A stretch of DNA of 64,000 bases from positions 4,030,001 to 4,094,000 of the forward strand of contig QYRS01000001.1 in NCBI GenBank assembly GCA_006503535.1, given 5' to 3'. Position numbers and translations under genes: made by a program. Shown here piece by piece: positions 47,507 to 59,278 of the stretch. The stretch is from Arthrinium phaeospermum. Its lineage: Eukaryota > Ascomycota > Sordariomycetes > Amphisphaeriales > Apiosporaceae. Each line of letters starts with the position of its first letter. Positions within the stretch are counted from its first letter, which is position 1. The notes under the pieces were generated by a model that searched no databases, was not told the origin of the DNA, and saw only the letters and a program-made list of their open reading frames with translations.

Positions 47507-49704
47507 TTATATCCTCGTAATCTCCACTCTCGCCCGGCTGAACACCTTGTGACTGACCATACCGGCCGCGCCCACCTCTTCCTCGTCCGCCTTGGGCGGG
47601 TACAGACTCACCCTCGCATAGGTACCGGCGCCCCTGCGTTTCGAGAGGTAGCCCGGGTTGATGACGAGGACACTTTCGACGACCTAAAGACTTGTCAGCA
47701 AACACATTCATCTATATATTTCAAGTGACTGGAGAAGAAAGAAGAACTTACCCTAGCAAAAGGCGGCAGGGAGCTAGGAACCATCATCATATCGGGCCGC
47801 ACGTTGACGATATCGCCGAGGCGCAGATAACTCGTATCGAGCGCGGCACCGACGGGGCGGCCGTCCTCGGTGCCGACCTTGGGCAGCTTGCTGCGGTCGA
47901 CAGGCGGGAAGACGGGGCAGTAGTGGCGCTGCTCGATGAGGTGGCGGGGGAGGCGGCTCAGCAGATCGGCACCACCACCGACGCGGCCGGCGCCACTGTA
48001 GAGCTCCTCGTGGCGGAGCTCGAAGAGGGCGTCCTGGGAGGAGACGCCGAGGACGACCTCGTTGAGGGACAGGGTCATGGGGTTGCCGATGACGCGGCAC
48101 GTCTTGGGCAGGCCGAGCTCCTTGCGCGGGAAGGGGTCCTGGGGCCACGAGACGTGCTTGTCGATGACGTCGCGGACCGAGGGCACGAGCAGGATCGTGA
48201 CGGACGGGTTGGCGGACACGAGCCGGTTCAGGGCGGGCGCGATGAGGTACTTGAAGACGGTGGTCATGGTGGCCTGGTCCGGGTCCACGGGCGCGTCCTC
48301 GGGCAGGTCGAAGTCGCCCGCCGCGATGAGCGGGTGGTCGATGTCGATAAACGGCCCGCAGAGGACCAGCGCGTCGGCGTACGTGTCGGCCGCCTGCGAG
48401 CAGAGCGCGTGCAGCGGCTCGAAGTCGAGGTTGTCCTCGGCGGTGTAGGGCCCGGAGGCCATGACAATGCTCAGCGGGGCCGGCTCGTCGTCCGATTCCA
48501 TGACGTCGGGCCCGCCGCGGAGGCGCTCCCGGTGCCCCTCGATCGCGGCGGGTATCGAGGCCGCGTTGGGAAGGAGGGGGATGTCGACAATCTCGTTGAC
48601 CGTGAACTCGGAACCCGAGGTGTTGATGCCCTTCAAGGCGACAATCTGTCCCGGGAAGAACTGATAGGAGGGTAGTTTCTTCAGATCCAGTGGTATCCGA
48701 CGTCCACCTCCGATTTTGCGAGAGGTTTCTAGGACAAGAGAGGCCGCATTAAGTTTGCCTTCGGGAGAGTCAGAGGCTATCCTTCCGACAGCATAGATTT
48801 CTGAGGTGCTTTGGGTCGCCGCGCTGCCGAACGCCGTGTCCTCGAGCTTGTGGTAGTCCTTAACTAGGCCGATAAACTCGTCTATCCGGTCGTCCAAGAT
48901 CTCTGAAGCCTCTGATAATTTCATAGCCAGGGGCTTGTAAGCCAGTTTCTTTTGGTCCGACGCAGCCGTAAGCTTGATACGAGACTCGGCATACGGTGCA
49001 ATCGGAGCCTCGGGGGCTGGCAGATTGTCGTTAAGGATTTCAATGACCTCTCCAGCGTTTTGGCGGTCATTGAAAGGCACCGCGCTATTGACCATCAATA
49101 AGGGGCTCGCATGCTCGCTGACGATAAGACTTACGTGATAGAGTTCATGGTGTCCAAGCGTCTGTCTACACCTGCCGGTACCTTAACATTTGACGAGCTG
49201 TTTGGGAACTCGCTCTTCACTTTGGTAGCTGATGATGGTGTCTCGACTTTCCTCTTTGGGCCAGAACTCCTGTTGAGTTTGGTCGAGGATGGGGTGGCGA
49301 GTCCATCCAGCCTGGTGAAATAGTCAGCATCGCCCATCTCGTCTTCAGAGACGTGATCTTCCTGCTTACATGCCGAGGTAGTCTCCCGAATTGTTCTTGA
49401 TATTCGTCCGCGGTGTAGCGCCCGTCTTCCTCTCGGTTTTGACGACGTGGGCCAGGCGGTCGCGGTTCTCCCTCTCCAGTGCGTCCTGGATCTCGCGCTT
49501 CAGAGACCGAAGATTCTCGACAGACAGCCTCATCTCGTCCATGTCCATTTTGATACAGTACGACTCCCATTTGAAAAACAGGTCCTGGACGGAGAGTGAG
49601 TGCATGCGCATGATGGACTGCAGCTCCGCGAGCATGTCTGGCTCCAGCTGCTGGTCGCCCACGGCGAAGCGCTCGTTCAGTTCCTGAACGTCTGCGTCGG
49701 CCAT
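47507..49704 (-). CDS. POL12: DNA polymerase alpha subunit B (Pol12)
   Basis: Four exons, 49704-49370, 49311-49135, 49084-47752 and 47683-47507, with introns of 58, 50 and 68 bases; the 50-base intron is fixed because it restores NSIT-AVPFNDRQ. The product is 673 residues. The N-terminal helical domain (ELNERFAVGDQ..., KWESYCIKM) is followed by a Ser/Pro linker, then an OB fold (YAVGRIASDSPEGKLN, FFPGQIVALKGIN) and a calcineurin-like phosphoesterase domain (IVMASGPYTAEDNLDFEPL, VLCGPFIDIDHPLI, ILLVPSVRDV, GNPMTLSLNEVVLGV) with degenerate catalytic residues, as in all Pol12 proteins. The C-terminal exon reads VVESVLVINPGYLSKRRGAG. It tethers primase and Pol1 at the replication fork. Confidence 0.94.
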
Positions 49705-50448
49705 ATTGCTTGTTTGTAGCTGACCCAATTTATCCTGCCGTATTATTTGGTCGGTGGGATTGTCAGAAATGCGTATAAAAATATGGATTGCGATTATGCG
49801 GTTTCCAGGCTGTGTTGTCTGTCTGTCGCCAAATACCGATATTGAAATGCACGGCAATTGGCACTTCGGGGAGACGCGCCCGAGAGACGCGTTTCTGCGC
49901 TGGGCCCCTCGGCAGCCCGCGTTAAGTGGTGGGGGTCTTGGGTCTTTCGCCTCTGGGCTTTTGCCTTTTTACCGCCCACCGGGGCAGTCGGCACTAAAAA
50001 CGTTCCATCGTTAGGTATGGGCTGACTGAAAGCTCCGTACAGTACAGGCTGCACCCGCCAAGTCCGAATCTTTGGGCCCTAGGGGTCCTTAGGGCCCCTA
50101 TCTTGTTTATTTTACGGCCTAGCCTCGTGACATAATACGCAAATCTAGTGTCAGGTAGGTATTGCACCGGTGTCTCCCTCACCTCACAGTACAAGGGTCC
50201 ATCCGCTGAATTGTTGTTCTCGTTCTCGGCCCAACATTAGATTGTTTCCAAAAGCCGTTTGCTCATCCCTTCCCTTTCCACTCAAACTGCTCCCGTTGCC
50301 CTCAAATCCCCTTTTGTTAGCGGTCAGCTCGTTGCTTCTGTTTTCCTCATTTCGCCGCAGTGGTTACATTCACGTCATCGTCCCTTGCAACGTCCCAATC
50401 ATTACCACACTACCGGTAACAAGAGCTCCATAAGCAACCCCATCGGTG
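49705..50448. promoter_or_regulatory. Divergent promoter region POL12/PDR16
   Basis: It holds both promoters; the PDR16 side is pyrimidine-rich (about 50200-50400). No gene is apparent; the open frames in it lack conserved features. Confidence 0.45.
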
Positions 50449-51587
50449 ATGGCGGAGAAGGCTTCTGCAGGACCTCTTAAGGTTCCTTTTCAACATTTCA
50501 CGGCGCAAAACCAGCCTTCTGACAAGGTCATACTGTCCGAAGAGCAAGAGAAGAAATACGAGGCTCTCTTGGAACAAGTCAAGACCTGGACCGATGTGCC
50601 TGCCACCAAGGGCAAGGACGGCAAGGAGGGAAAGGCCGGCCCTCTTACTGATGACGAGAAGTACTGGCTGACTCGAGAGTGTCTGCTACGCTTCCTACGT
50701 GCTGTAAAATGGAACGAGAAGGATGCTGAGAAGCGTCTGCTGGAGACCTTGGCCTGGCGAAGAGAATTCGGCGTCGAAGAGCTCACCGCCGACCACATCT
50801 CGCCGGAAAACGAGACCGGCAAGCAGCTCATTCTAGGCTGGGACAAGAGCGGCCGTACCTGTCAGTACTTGAGCCCGGGTCGCCAGAACACCGATGTGTC
50901 GCCGCGCCAGACGCAGCATCTGGTCTACATGCTGGAGCGCTCCATCGAGCTCATGCCTCCGGGCCAGGAGAAGGTTGCCCTTCTGATCAACATGAAGGCG
51001 AGCAAGAACCGTTCCAACACCGCGCCGGGTATCAGCCAAGGACGTGAAGTCCTGAACATCCTTCAGACTCACTACCCCGAGAGACTCGGCCGGGCCTTGA
51101 TTATCAACGGTAAGCATCCCACCCAAGACCGACTGCAACTTCTATGAAGTCTTAACTAACTCCGATGACAGTTCCGTTCATGGTTTGGGGTTTCTTCAAA
51201 CTCATCACACCCTTCATTGACCCCATCACCCGGGAGAAGATCAAGTACAACGAGGACATGTCGCAATATGTCCCGAAGGACCAGCTCTGGAAGGAGTTTG
51301 GCGGCGAGGCCGATTTCGAGTATGACCACGCTACCTACTGGCCGGCCCTGAACAAGCTGTGTGACGATAGACGTGCAGAGCGCAAGGAGAAGTGGGAGCT
51401 TGGTGGCAAGCAGATTGGCGAGTTTGAGGATTACCTTGCTGGGGGCATCCCTCAAGGAGTTGGCTGCCCAGCGCCGCCTGTGGACGAGTCAGCGCAGGAT
51501 GGCGTCGACGCGGTCGCCGTTGCCGAGAAGCTCAAGGAGTTGAAGGTCGACGAGCCCCCGACTGTTGTTGTCGAAGATTCCAAATAA
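50449..51587 (+). CDS. PDR16: CRAL-TRIO phosphatidylinositol transfer protein (Pdr16 type)
   Basis: Two exons, 50449-51109 and 51172-51587, with a 62-base phase-1 intron (donor gtaagc, branch taactaac, acceptor acag); 358 residues, the length of Pdr16 (about 350). The CRAL-TRIO-N part has LTRECLLRFLRAVKW and TLAWRREFG. The lipid-binding part has GKQLILGWDKSGR, YLSPGRQNTDVS, QHLVYMLERSIELMPPGQE, LQTHYPERLGRALIIN, FMVWGFFKLITPFIDPITRE and YVPKDQLWKEFGG. Pdr16 exchanges phosphatidylinositol (and sterol or azole ligands) and affects azole tolerance, at lipid droplets and the cell periphery. A charged C-terminal extension follows the domain. The start is the second codon of an ORF whose upstream codon is GTG. 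Confidence 0.88.
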
Positions 51588-52059
51588 ACAAGACCGCATT
51601 CATCTCGTATCAAAATAATCTAGACATAGACAGATGAGAAACATTGAATATATGGGTAGATTGTGACAGTAATACAGCACCGGATCAAGGTCAGAAAACC
51701 GATATGCGCATCTGCTATTTATACCATTAATCGAAAGCCCTCCATGGTACCAGAATGGTTCGGTATAGGCTGAGGTTGCGTCGAGACTGAGATGGAATGA
51801 GTTGACATTGACGATCGATCCCCCCCCACGCGAAGATCTCCAGGTAGGTACAGGTACTTTTGCCTTGCAGCTCTGCTGCGTGCCGCCCAAAGGTGGGGGC
51901 CCACCTTCAGTAGCAGCAGCACACCTGCGACCTCACAACCAAAGATCCAAATGGCAACTTGAGAGTCTCTCGCACCGAAAACGCCCAGCTCTCTCTACGG
52001 CAAACCCCCGACTGGACGTTCCACGACGACCGCGCATCGTCCAGTACAAATCAATCGCC
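51588..52059. other. Intergenic region PDR16 to TRS31
   Basis: It contains the PDR16 3' flank and the TRS31 promoter. It carries an AGGTAGGTAC-type word (51842-51851) seen in several other intergenic regions. I see nothing else in it. Confidence 0.45.
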
Positions 52060-52846
52060 ATGTCCAACATGACGCCCGTCAAGGGCAAGGAGCAGCCCGG
52101 CCTGCGCTACCCATCCAACGGCAAGACCATCTACCACCGGCCACTCAACCGAGCCAAGACTTCGGAGCTGAGCCAGGCCAGCTTCGCGTACCTCTTCTCC
52201 GAAATGGTGGGCTATGCCTCGAAGCGCATCGTCAGTATACAGGATCTGGAAAAGAGGTGAGCGAGAGAACCAACTACCCAGGCCCCCAACAGACACACAT
52301 ACCTACACACACAACCCCCGATCGCTGAACTGACAAACCACCTTTCTACGAAACATCAGGCTCAACACACAAGGCCACCCCATCGGCCTCAAGCTCCTCG
52401 ACCTCCTCCTGCACCGCGAGCCGGCCCGAACCCAGACGCGGCCCCTGACCATCATCACGCTCCTGCACCTGATTAAGCAGCAGCTCTGGACGCACCTGTT
52501 CGGGCGGGCGGCGGACGGGCTCGAGAAGAGCAGCGACCCGGCGCGGCCCGACGAGTACATGATCATCGACAACGAGCCGCTGGTGAACCGCTACATCAGC
52601 GTGCCGCGCGACATGTCGCAGCTCAACTGCGCCGCCTTTGTGGCGGGCATCATCGAGGGCGTCTGCGACGGCTCCGCGTTCCCGGCGCGCGTCACGGCCC
52701 ACAGCGTCGGCAAGCAGCAGGCGGCCCCCGCGGCCGACGGCGAGGAGGGCGGCGAGGGCAAGGAGATGTGGCCTGGTCGGACGGTGTTCTTGGTCAAGTT
52801 CCAGCCCGAGGTGCTCGAGCGGGAGAGCTTCTTGGCCAAGGGCTAG
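52060..52846 (+). CDS. TRS31: TRAPP complex subunit Trs31 (TRAPPC5, Bet3 family)
   Basis: Two exons, 52060-52256 and 52360-52846, with a 103-base phase-2 intron (donor gtgagc, acceptor tcag); 227 residues. Conserved features: KTIYHRPLNRAKTSELSQAS, FAYLFSEMVGYASKRI, LNTQGHPIGLKLLDLL, KQQLWTHLFGRAADGLEKS, IIDNEPLVNRYISVP and MSQLNCAAFVAGIIEG. Trs31 is one of the Bet3-fold core subunits of TRAPP, the tether and Ypt1 exchange factor of ER-to-Golgi transport. An Ala/Gly/Glu-rich insert (about residues 185-205) before the last strand is longer than in yeast. The C-terminal half has very high GC, hence long overlapping frames. Confidence 0.92.
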
Positions 52847-53257
52847 GGCAGGGGCTACGTTGGGAAATGGAGAGAGACAGATACAGTGGTCTTCAAGATG
52901 ATTGCGGTTCATTGCTCGGAGTTACGGATTGGCAAATAAATGGTTTGGAGTTTTGGCGCGGAACATCCTGTTTAGAGACGGGAAGGCAGGCGAGGCCCCC
53001 GTGTGTATGTCATATCACATCACCACAAGGCTATACATTCGTGTCCATCGAGGTTATGTCGTTGCTACAAGTGTGACTTCTATTTTGTCCATTGGTGTCC
53101 TACCACACACCTGGTATGCCGTGTATGAATATCATGTTCTCATACAAAACTTTGGGTATCATCATATCGCGCCTCTCTTCCAGTCCATAACCCCGTGAAC
53201 GCCTCTACCAGTCTGCTGGTCATAGCACGAGCACAGTGTATCGCAGCATCCTCTCCT
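52847..53257. other. Convergent intergenic region TRS31 / hypothetical gene
   Basis: It contains the two 3' flanks and nothing else that I can identify. Confidence 0.5.
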
Positions 53258-53761
53258 TTATCGAGGCAGACCGCGGCCACCACCACCACCGCCCGCACTG
53301 GCCGCCCCGGAACCAAAACCGCCCGAGCCGGCCATGATGGCGGACCCCTTGCCGACCCGCGCGGCGCTGGGGCCCTTGTTCATGAGCTCGTGCAGGCCGA
53401 GGTCGCGCCAGGCGGGCTCGCGCTGCTTCTGGGTCGCCTTGGCGATGCCGAAGGCCGCGTGCTGGTCCGGCACCACGTCGTCCTCGTCCTCCGGGTTGAT
53501 GGGCTGGTGCTGCGGCGGCACGTAGATGTCGTCGGCCGGCAGCTGGTCGTGCGTGAAGTCGTCGAACAGGTCCGCGTCCCGCGCGCGGGTCATGTGGACT
53601 TGGGTGTAGTGGCCGTCCTTGTTCTTTTGGAGGGGGGACAGCCGCGTTAGTGTTGTACTCTGGGGGTTTGGTTTGGTTTGGCTCATTTGTTGATCATCAC
53701 GAATTCCCGAGATTGGAGCGCCGATATTGAAGGAGGGGAGGGGAAGGGATTGACGGACCAT
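53258..53761 (-). CDS. Hypothetical hydrophilic protein
   Basis: An open frame of 167 codons from ATG 53761 to the stop at 53258. I do not recognise it. The middle (MTRARDADLFDDFTHDQLPA, YVPPQHQPINPEDEDDVVPD, AFGIAKATQKQREPAWRDLG) looks like a genuine folded or linear-motif segment; the end is Gly-rich (SGGFGSGAASAGGGGGGRGL). There is no signal peptide or membrane segment. The stretch around 53690-53640 contains actaac followed by a pyrimidine run and AAAAG, which could be an intron 3' end, so the N-terminal 40 codons are uncertain and an in-frame ATG (MSQTKP) is an alternative start. It is convergent with TRS31. Confidence 0.5.
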   Translation of the reverse strand: MVRQSLPLPSFNIGAPISGIRDDQQMSQTKPNPQSTTLTRLSPLQKNKDGHYTQVHMTRARDADLFDDFTHDQLPADDIYVPPQHQPINPEDEDDVVPDQHAAFGIAKATQKQREPAWRDLGLHELMNKGPSAARVGKGSAIMAGSGGFGSGAASAGGGGGGRGLPR

Positions 53762-55870
53762 GATGATGGGCTGATGCTGAGGGTATATCGTTGTTCTGGT
53801 GATGGGGAGGCCTTTGGTTTTCACGCGGAATGATTTGGGTTTATGCTCACGCGTGCCTGGATGCTTTCAATATTGATGCGCCGCGATACTTAGCTTGTCT
53901 ATTGATTCAAGGTCAAGTGTTGTTTGGCTAGACTGGCTGTGTAGGAAGTGGGGGTTAGCGAGCCGAGCACTGTAGGTACCGGTACGTCTACACATGGCAA
54001 ATCATGGACGTATCCCGGGTTCATCTGATGGAAAGGCCAAATAGAAAGGCGAACAGCAAAATGCAATATCTACGGCGCTGTCATTTCCCATATTCAAGAT
54101 TGCTGCGAGGTACGGTGTAAAGCGGCGTACTTCGGTTTATATCTCCTTGGTTGCTTTGTCGTGGCATAGCCCCGAATGGCTTACGGAGTACCAGTCCGGT
54201 AACTAGGCTGGGCGCAACCAAAGGAGAACAAGAATACGAAATAAAAGTCATGAAACAAAAGATTTGCGGCTCATGAAACAAGTCAGCAAAACCCCCTTGG
54301 CCTCCGTGTGCTATGCGTACGCATTGGTTGAAACAATTGCATCAAAGGGAGGATTATGCTATGCGGCAGTCAACAAAAAGAACAAAAGAAGCCTGGCCTA
54401 GTTGCGTACGCGTGCATAGCGGAGGTCACGATCAGCGCAGTGTTGATATCCCGAGAACGAGGTGTCAAGTGTGAGGCTCAGCCAACGCAAGACATATTTG
54501 CCGATCGTCGTGTGGGAAGAAGTATGTGCCTGTTTCGACAGGGTCGGATCATCAGTGAGGATGCCCGCTGTATAGGACACCGAAAACATATTCACTATTA
54601 TGCCCCCTAATACATGTACCTACTAGACAAGAGCCTCAACAGCCCCCCACTGCCCGGAGCATTATAGACACCACAGAAACAGTCTTCATATACCTCGCCA
54701 GCCTATTACATACAGTATGGGCTCCGCTCAGAGAATAGTATAGCAATGCGCATGGCGGAATGGGCGTCTAGCCGGACAGCGTCCCTGGTTATTGGCTGAT
54801 CAAGGGGCGCTCTCAGGGATCAGGCGCCAGGTCGTGTGATATCAAGGCTGAGGAGGAGGAGGCAAGTGGGCTCTTTGGGACAATGCCACAGACAGTACGG
54901 GCATGTCAGCATATACTTTAAGGCCCCCCCGCCACCCGTTAGGGATCGCAGGCTAAACTGTGTACAGGAGGCTAACAGGGAAGTACATGACGTCTCACTG
55001 TAACGATTTCGGAAACGACTCAGGACCTCAATGCACGAGGTGGATCATTCTCGCTGCTTTGAGACTGGTCACAGTCGGCCTGGGCTCAGCTGAATGCAGC
55101 GGATAAGAGGATCTTCAGGGCATCGTAGGCAGTCAGCAGTAGACGCTGGCAGAGAGAGAAGGAAGGCAAGGAAACGATGCGATGCTGTACTCGAAAATAA
55201 CTTGCACAGCAGAGCCCATGCCGAGTTACCATGCACTGCTCCAACTCCTCCTCCTCCTTCAGTCATCTGAACCTTGACACATGTAGGTACCTGAGCCCTG
55301 CTGTGTCCTGACCAGTGTCCTGGCCCCCCAACTTCAAGTTCCCAATGTCCATTCCAGTTTGGCTCCAGTCTCGTCAAGCCATCATTCGTCATCTTTCTCC
55401 TCAGGTTGCCGCCTACCCAACTCAACTCCTTGTTGTTTCCTCTCCTCTTTTTCCCTGCTTGTAACGATTCCCCAGGAGTATCAATTGGATCCAAGTCAAG
55501 TCAAGAAGTTACATATCTTAGAGAACCTACCTAGCAAAATCAATTTTGTTTCGGCGACCATTGTCGTTGTTGATTCGTTCCTGTATTCTTTTTTTCCTTC
55601 TTTGGACACCAACGATTGATCGCTTTCTTTTTTCTTGAATACCATTGCGGCCATAGCGACCGGAAGCCCTGCTTTCCAAGCTTCCTGTGTGTTTTAAGGT
55701 GAACCTAGGCTCGGTGTCAAAACCGAGCACTGTCGTTGCTTTGCTCCAACCAAGGTTACTACCTAAATTCCGGGGTTTGCTGCGCGCGCACGACACAAAC
55801 ACAAACACACCGAGAGACATCACGAGAGAGAAAGAGGCCTTTTTGGGAGGACTGCATGCGCTGAGTGGGA

Positions 55871-55903
55871 AGCGAAGCAAAGCAAGGCAAAGCAAAGCAA
55901 CGC
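55871..55903. repeat. AGCAA-type microsatellite
   Basis: Degenerate AGCAA/GGCAA/AGCGA units repeat about six times in the probable SSH4 upstream region. It is simple sequence. Confidence 0.65.
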
Positions 55904-56350
55904 ATACCCAGGCAAACCCGATCGGGAAAAGAAAGGAAAGAGACATTTATCAGGTTGATCGATCGATTACGGTAGTACCAATACTGCTCATTCAAGCCCG
56001 TCCACTCCAGCAACCCGGCCCGGGCATCCCAACCCCATCCATCCTAGGTAACATCCTGAACCCGCCTTTCTAGCGAGCAGAGGACCAACGTCGTCTCTGT
56101 CTCGTCCTCTTCTCCAATCTCTCACCGGCCTTTCCGACTATCCCAAATTCAATTCGCAAACCACACACCACACGTGTTTATCATCTTTTCTTCCTCTTTC
56201 CTTTCTTTTTTAGCTACTATCGAGGCGAGCCTCGTCTTTCATTTCCGACAACCACCCCACGTTTCGCTCCCCGAGCATATTGCGAGAACTGCTTTCCCAC
56301 GCAGCTTTAAAGCATCGAGGTTCTTCGTCCTCGATCCAAACGCCAGCCGA

Positions 56351-56371
56351 ATGAGTGACCCCGGACGGTGA
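56351..56371 (+). promoter_or_regulatory. Short upstream ORF in the SSH4 leader
   Basis: ATG AGT GAC CCC GGA CGG TGA codes for six residues and ends 101 bases before the SSH4 start codon. If it is within the mRNA it would be scanned first. The transcript start is not known. Confidence 0.35.
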
Positions 56372-56472
56372 CCACATCGACTCTCGCCACCCGCTGGGTT
56401 ACTCATACACCCGTCGATAGCAAAACCCCATTCGGCGACACAAACCAACCCAACAACCCAGCTGTATCATCA

Positions 56473-58021
56473 ATGTTGCCGCCTGAAATGATGAACGGCG
56501 TCATTATAGGACTGCTTTCCTCCTTTGGCTCAGCCATACTGATCGCACTCGTTTTCCTCATCGTTTACTTTGTCTTATATACCCCGTCGGGTCGCATCCT
56601 CCTCGATCGCTTCGGCCGCCCTGGCGAATATGACGATGAGCAGGCTTTCGCGAGGGAGGAGGCCGAGGCCCTCGAGACCATGGATGACATGCAAAGGACA
56701 GAATATCTGAGAGCTAAAGGTACGGAGACAAAACCCTCCTACCATGTCGCATGGCACAGGAACACTGACACGCACCGCTTGCAGCATTCATCCAAGGCAA
56801 CCCGCCCGAGTCGATCCAGACGGATATTTCTTTGTCACAATACCTTGCTATTCAAGAAAAGGGCGTTTCAGCATGGGAGTTTGAGCCGGAACTAGAAATT
56901 GCCAACTGTTTTGTCGAAGCCAGAACCGAGATCGAGTTCTTTGATTCCGAGTGTACCGTCATGAGCAACCTCCCCGTCCCCAAACAAAACGAGGTCTACT
57001 ACTGGGAGGCCAAGATATACGACAAGCCCGACAATACTTTGCTGAGCATTGGCATGGCGACGAAGCCATACCCCTTGTTTAGGCTTCCAGGTATGAGTGG
57101 ACATGTGTGATTGAAGTGGGCATGACGCTGATTGGTTTAGGATTCCATAAATACTCGGTGGCATACACGTCCACGGGTCATCGCCGATATAACCAGCCAT
57201 TCAACGGGACGCACTATGGCCCGCCCTTCGTCCAAGGCGATGTCATTGGCATCGGATACCGACCTCGTACTGGTACTATCTTCTTCACCCGCAACGGGAA
57301 GAAGCTCGAGGATGTCGTCCATGGTCTCAAGGGGCCTAACTTCTTCCCTTCTGTTGGTGCTAACGGCCCTTGCATTGTCCACGTCAACTTTGGCCAGGCA
57401 GGATTCGTTTTTATTGAGGCCAACGTCAAGAAATGGGGTTTGGCTCCCATGACGGGCAGCTTAGCCCCACCGCCACCCTATGGTAGCGAGCAAGGAAGCA
57501 TTCTCTTGGAATCTGGTCGTAAAGATGGGTATAGTGGTTCACCTGCTGGCGGTCCTACATATTCGCAATATGGCAGCCGCCCCGTGTTAGACCCGAGCCA
57601 CGCGAGGACGAGAAGCGGAAACTACAGGGTACTTCCCCCCACGAGCCCAGGTCCACAACGGAGCCCAACTGATATTTCGTTGGCTCAGCTTGTGCCGACA
57701 GATGAGCAGGGGGAGCCTAGCAGCGCACAAGGTACCGCGGGAGACCACGTCGTGGACGTGGTCGGATTAGGTCTTCGACAGGAAGCACACCCTCCTCCCG
57801 AGTACACGAGCCCCGAGCATTCGGAGGACGAGAGCCCAAGGAGCAGTTCGGAAAGTGACCGACGACCCCTTATTAGAAACACACGGAGTCGTGGCGCATC
57901 GGCAGCTACAGTGAGGCCAAACCAGCCACCGATCCCCAGTTATAGCGACGCACTCCGTCAAGGAGCCGGGCGGGACAGGAGCCGCAGTGAAAGCTATATG
58001 GCTGGACGCCGAAGCCGCTAA
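56473..58021 (+). CDS. SSH4: Ssh4-like SPRY-domain Rsp5 adaptor
   Basis: Three exons, 56473-56719, 56785-57090 and 57141-58021, both introns phase 1 (65 and 50 bases); 477 residues. It has a short lumenal N-terminus, one TM segment (about residues 8-36, VIIGLLSSFGSAILIALVFLIVYFVL), then a SPRY domain starting with VSAWEFEPELEIANCFVEAR and containing VYYWEAKIYDK, TLLSIGMATKPYPLFRLPG, GDVIGIGYRPRTGTIFFTRNG and VHVNFGQAGFVF. The Ser/Pro-rich tail has two PY motifs, PPPY (about 57470) and PPEY (about 57795), the docking form for WW domains of the ubiquitin ligase Rsp5. Ssh4/Ear1 act at endosomes and the vacuole to send membrane proteins into the MVB pathway. Confidence 0.88.
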
Positions 58022-59278
58022 CCTTTGGGACGACTTCGGTTGAGATTTTGATATTATTGAGTACAGCATTTGTTTTCTTTCGCCAAAACATGGGACCGGA
58101 GTCAAGGATTGGGCATACAACGAAATTTGGATTTACAGCCGTCCTCATCCTCTCGGTTTTTGGAGAGAGCGCGACGGCAGGGTAATGGGGATCTACTGGG
58201 CGGGATTCGTACCTCATTACTTATGATACCACTTCAACTGGGGGCTGCACCTCTCGAGCATAATAGAGCGGAAGAGGGTCCTCTGAGCACTTAAGGAGCC
58301 AAGAGAAAAACAAGAGTCAGTACTAGGAAAGGCGGGTGTGTAGTTCCTAGAAATGCCCCGTGACTTGTTCGGCCTTTGTATGTTTTACATAACAAGCATG
58401 TTATTATGCATCACTAACGGACAATACAATATCATTCTAGCTCACATGTTCTGCTTCTTTGCTTGCTGGCCTGGCTACTACGTGCTCAGGGCCAGGACGT
58501 ATGCGTGCCGTCAAATTAGGGGCCATTTGTGACCGATACCACTTTGCTTTCTCCAGCGAGATGTAAAGACGCAGAATGGTTACCTGTTGGACTATGTGAA
58601 TGTCTCTGTATTGAGTGTCACTAGTCTGGATCCCCCGTCGTGACAAGATGAGGGCAAATGGATCATCGTACATCGAAAGCCGGGGCAAGCCCGGCAGAAT
58701 TACTACTCTACAACATCTGGATAGAGGCCCTGCGCCTCCAAACTTGCCAACTACCTACTTTGTGCGCTTTAACTAGCACGCCAAAAGATGAAGAATAACG
58801 CCCTCCAAATCCGTCCTTCTCCAGCCCGTTTGTCGACCACGCTCTTACTCATAAGGGGGTATCTCGTATTGGTTCATCGTTGTCGACGCAAAAGAGGTAT
58901 GTTCGTTTGAGGACTGCAATGGACGTGTAAAACAGTGCTCGTATGTATGATTTGATGCCCGTCCCCTCGCTGGCGTAGAACACTGTATGGCATGAAGCAC
59001 ATGTGTGGAAGGGTATTATGGGTGGATGATTAGCTGGGCATAGTTGCTCGCAATAAAGAACAGCCAGCCTGCTTGCTTGCTGCTGCAGATTCCATGGTAG
59101 CAGTAGCGGCACAGGCCCATATAGGGGTACTAATACAATGAACGCCGTCGCGTCTTTAGAGTCGAGGACGCTTGGGCTTGGGCTGAACACCGCGGCCAAT
59201 AGAGGGCGGTTCCCGTTTGCGCCCGGCGGGTCGGAAGAAATCGCCGAGACCAACAGCGCTCGGCGAAGGACGCGTCTC
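58022..59278. other. Convergent intergenic region SSH4 / SHG1
   Basis: It contains the 3' flanks of the two genes. A minus-strand open frame that covers part of it belongs to another phase of the SHG1 tail and has no support of its own. I see nothing else in it. Confidence 0.5.

Larger units (their letters stand above)
53762..56472. other. 2.7-kb divergent intergenic region upstream of SSH4
   Basis: I see no gene or RNA. It contains a (AGCAA/GGCAA)n purine-rich microsatellite (55871-55903) and a long, T- and C-rich probable leader of SSH4 (about 56060-56470) with a six-codon upstream ORF. Confidence 0.5.
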
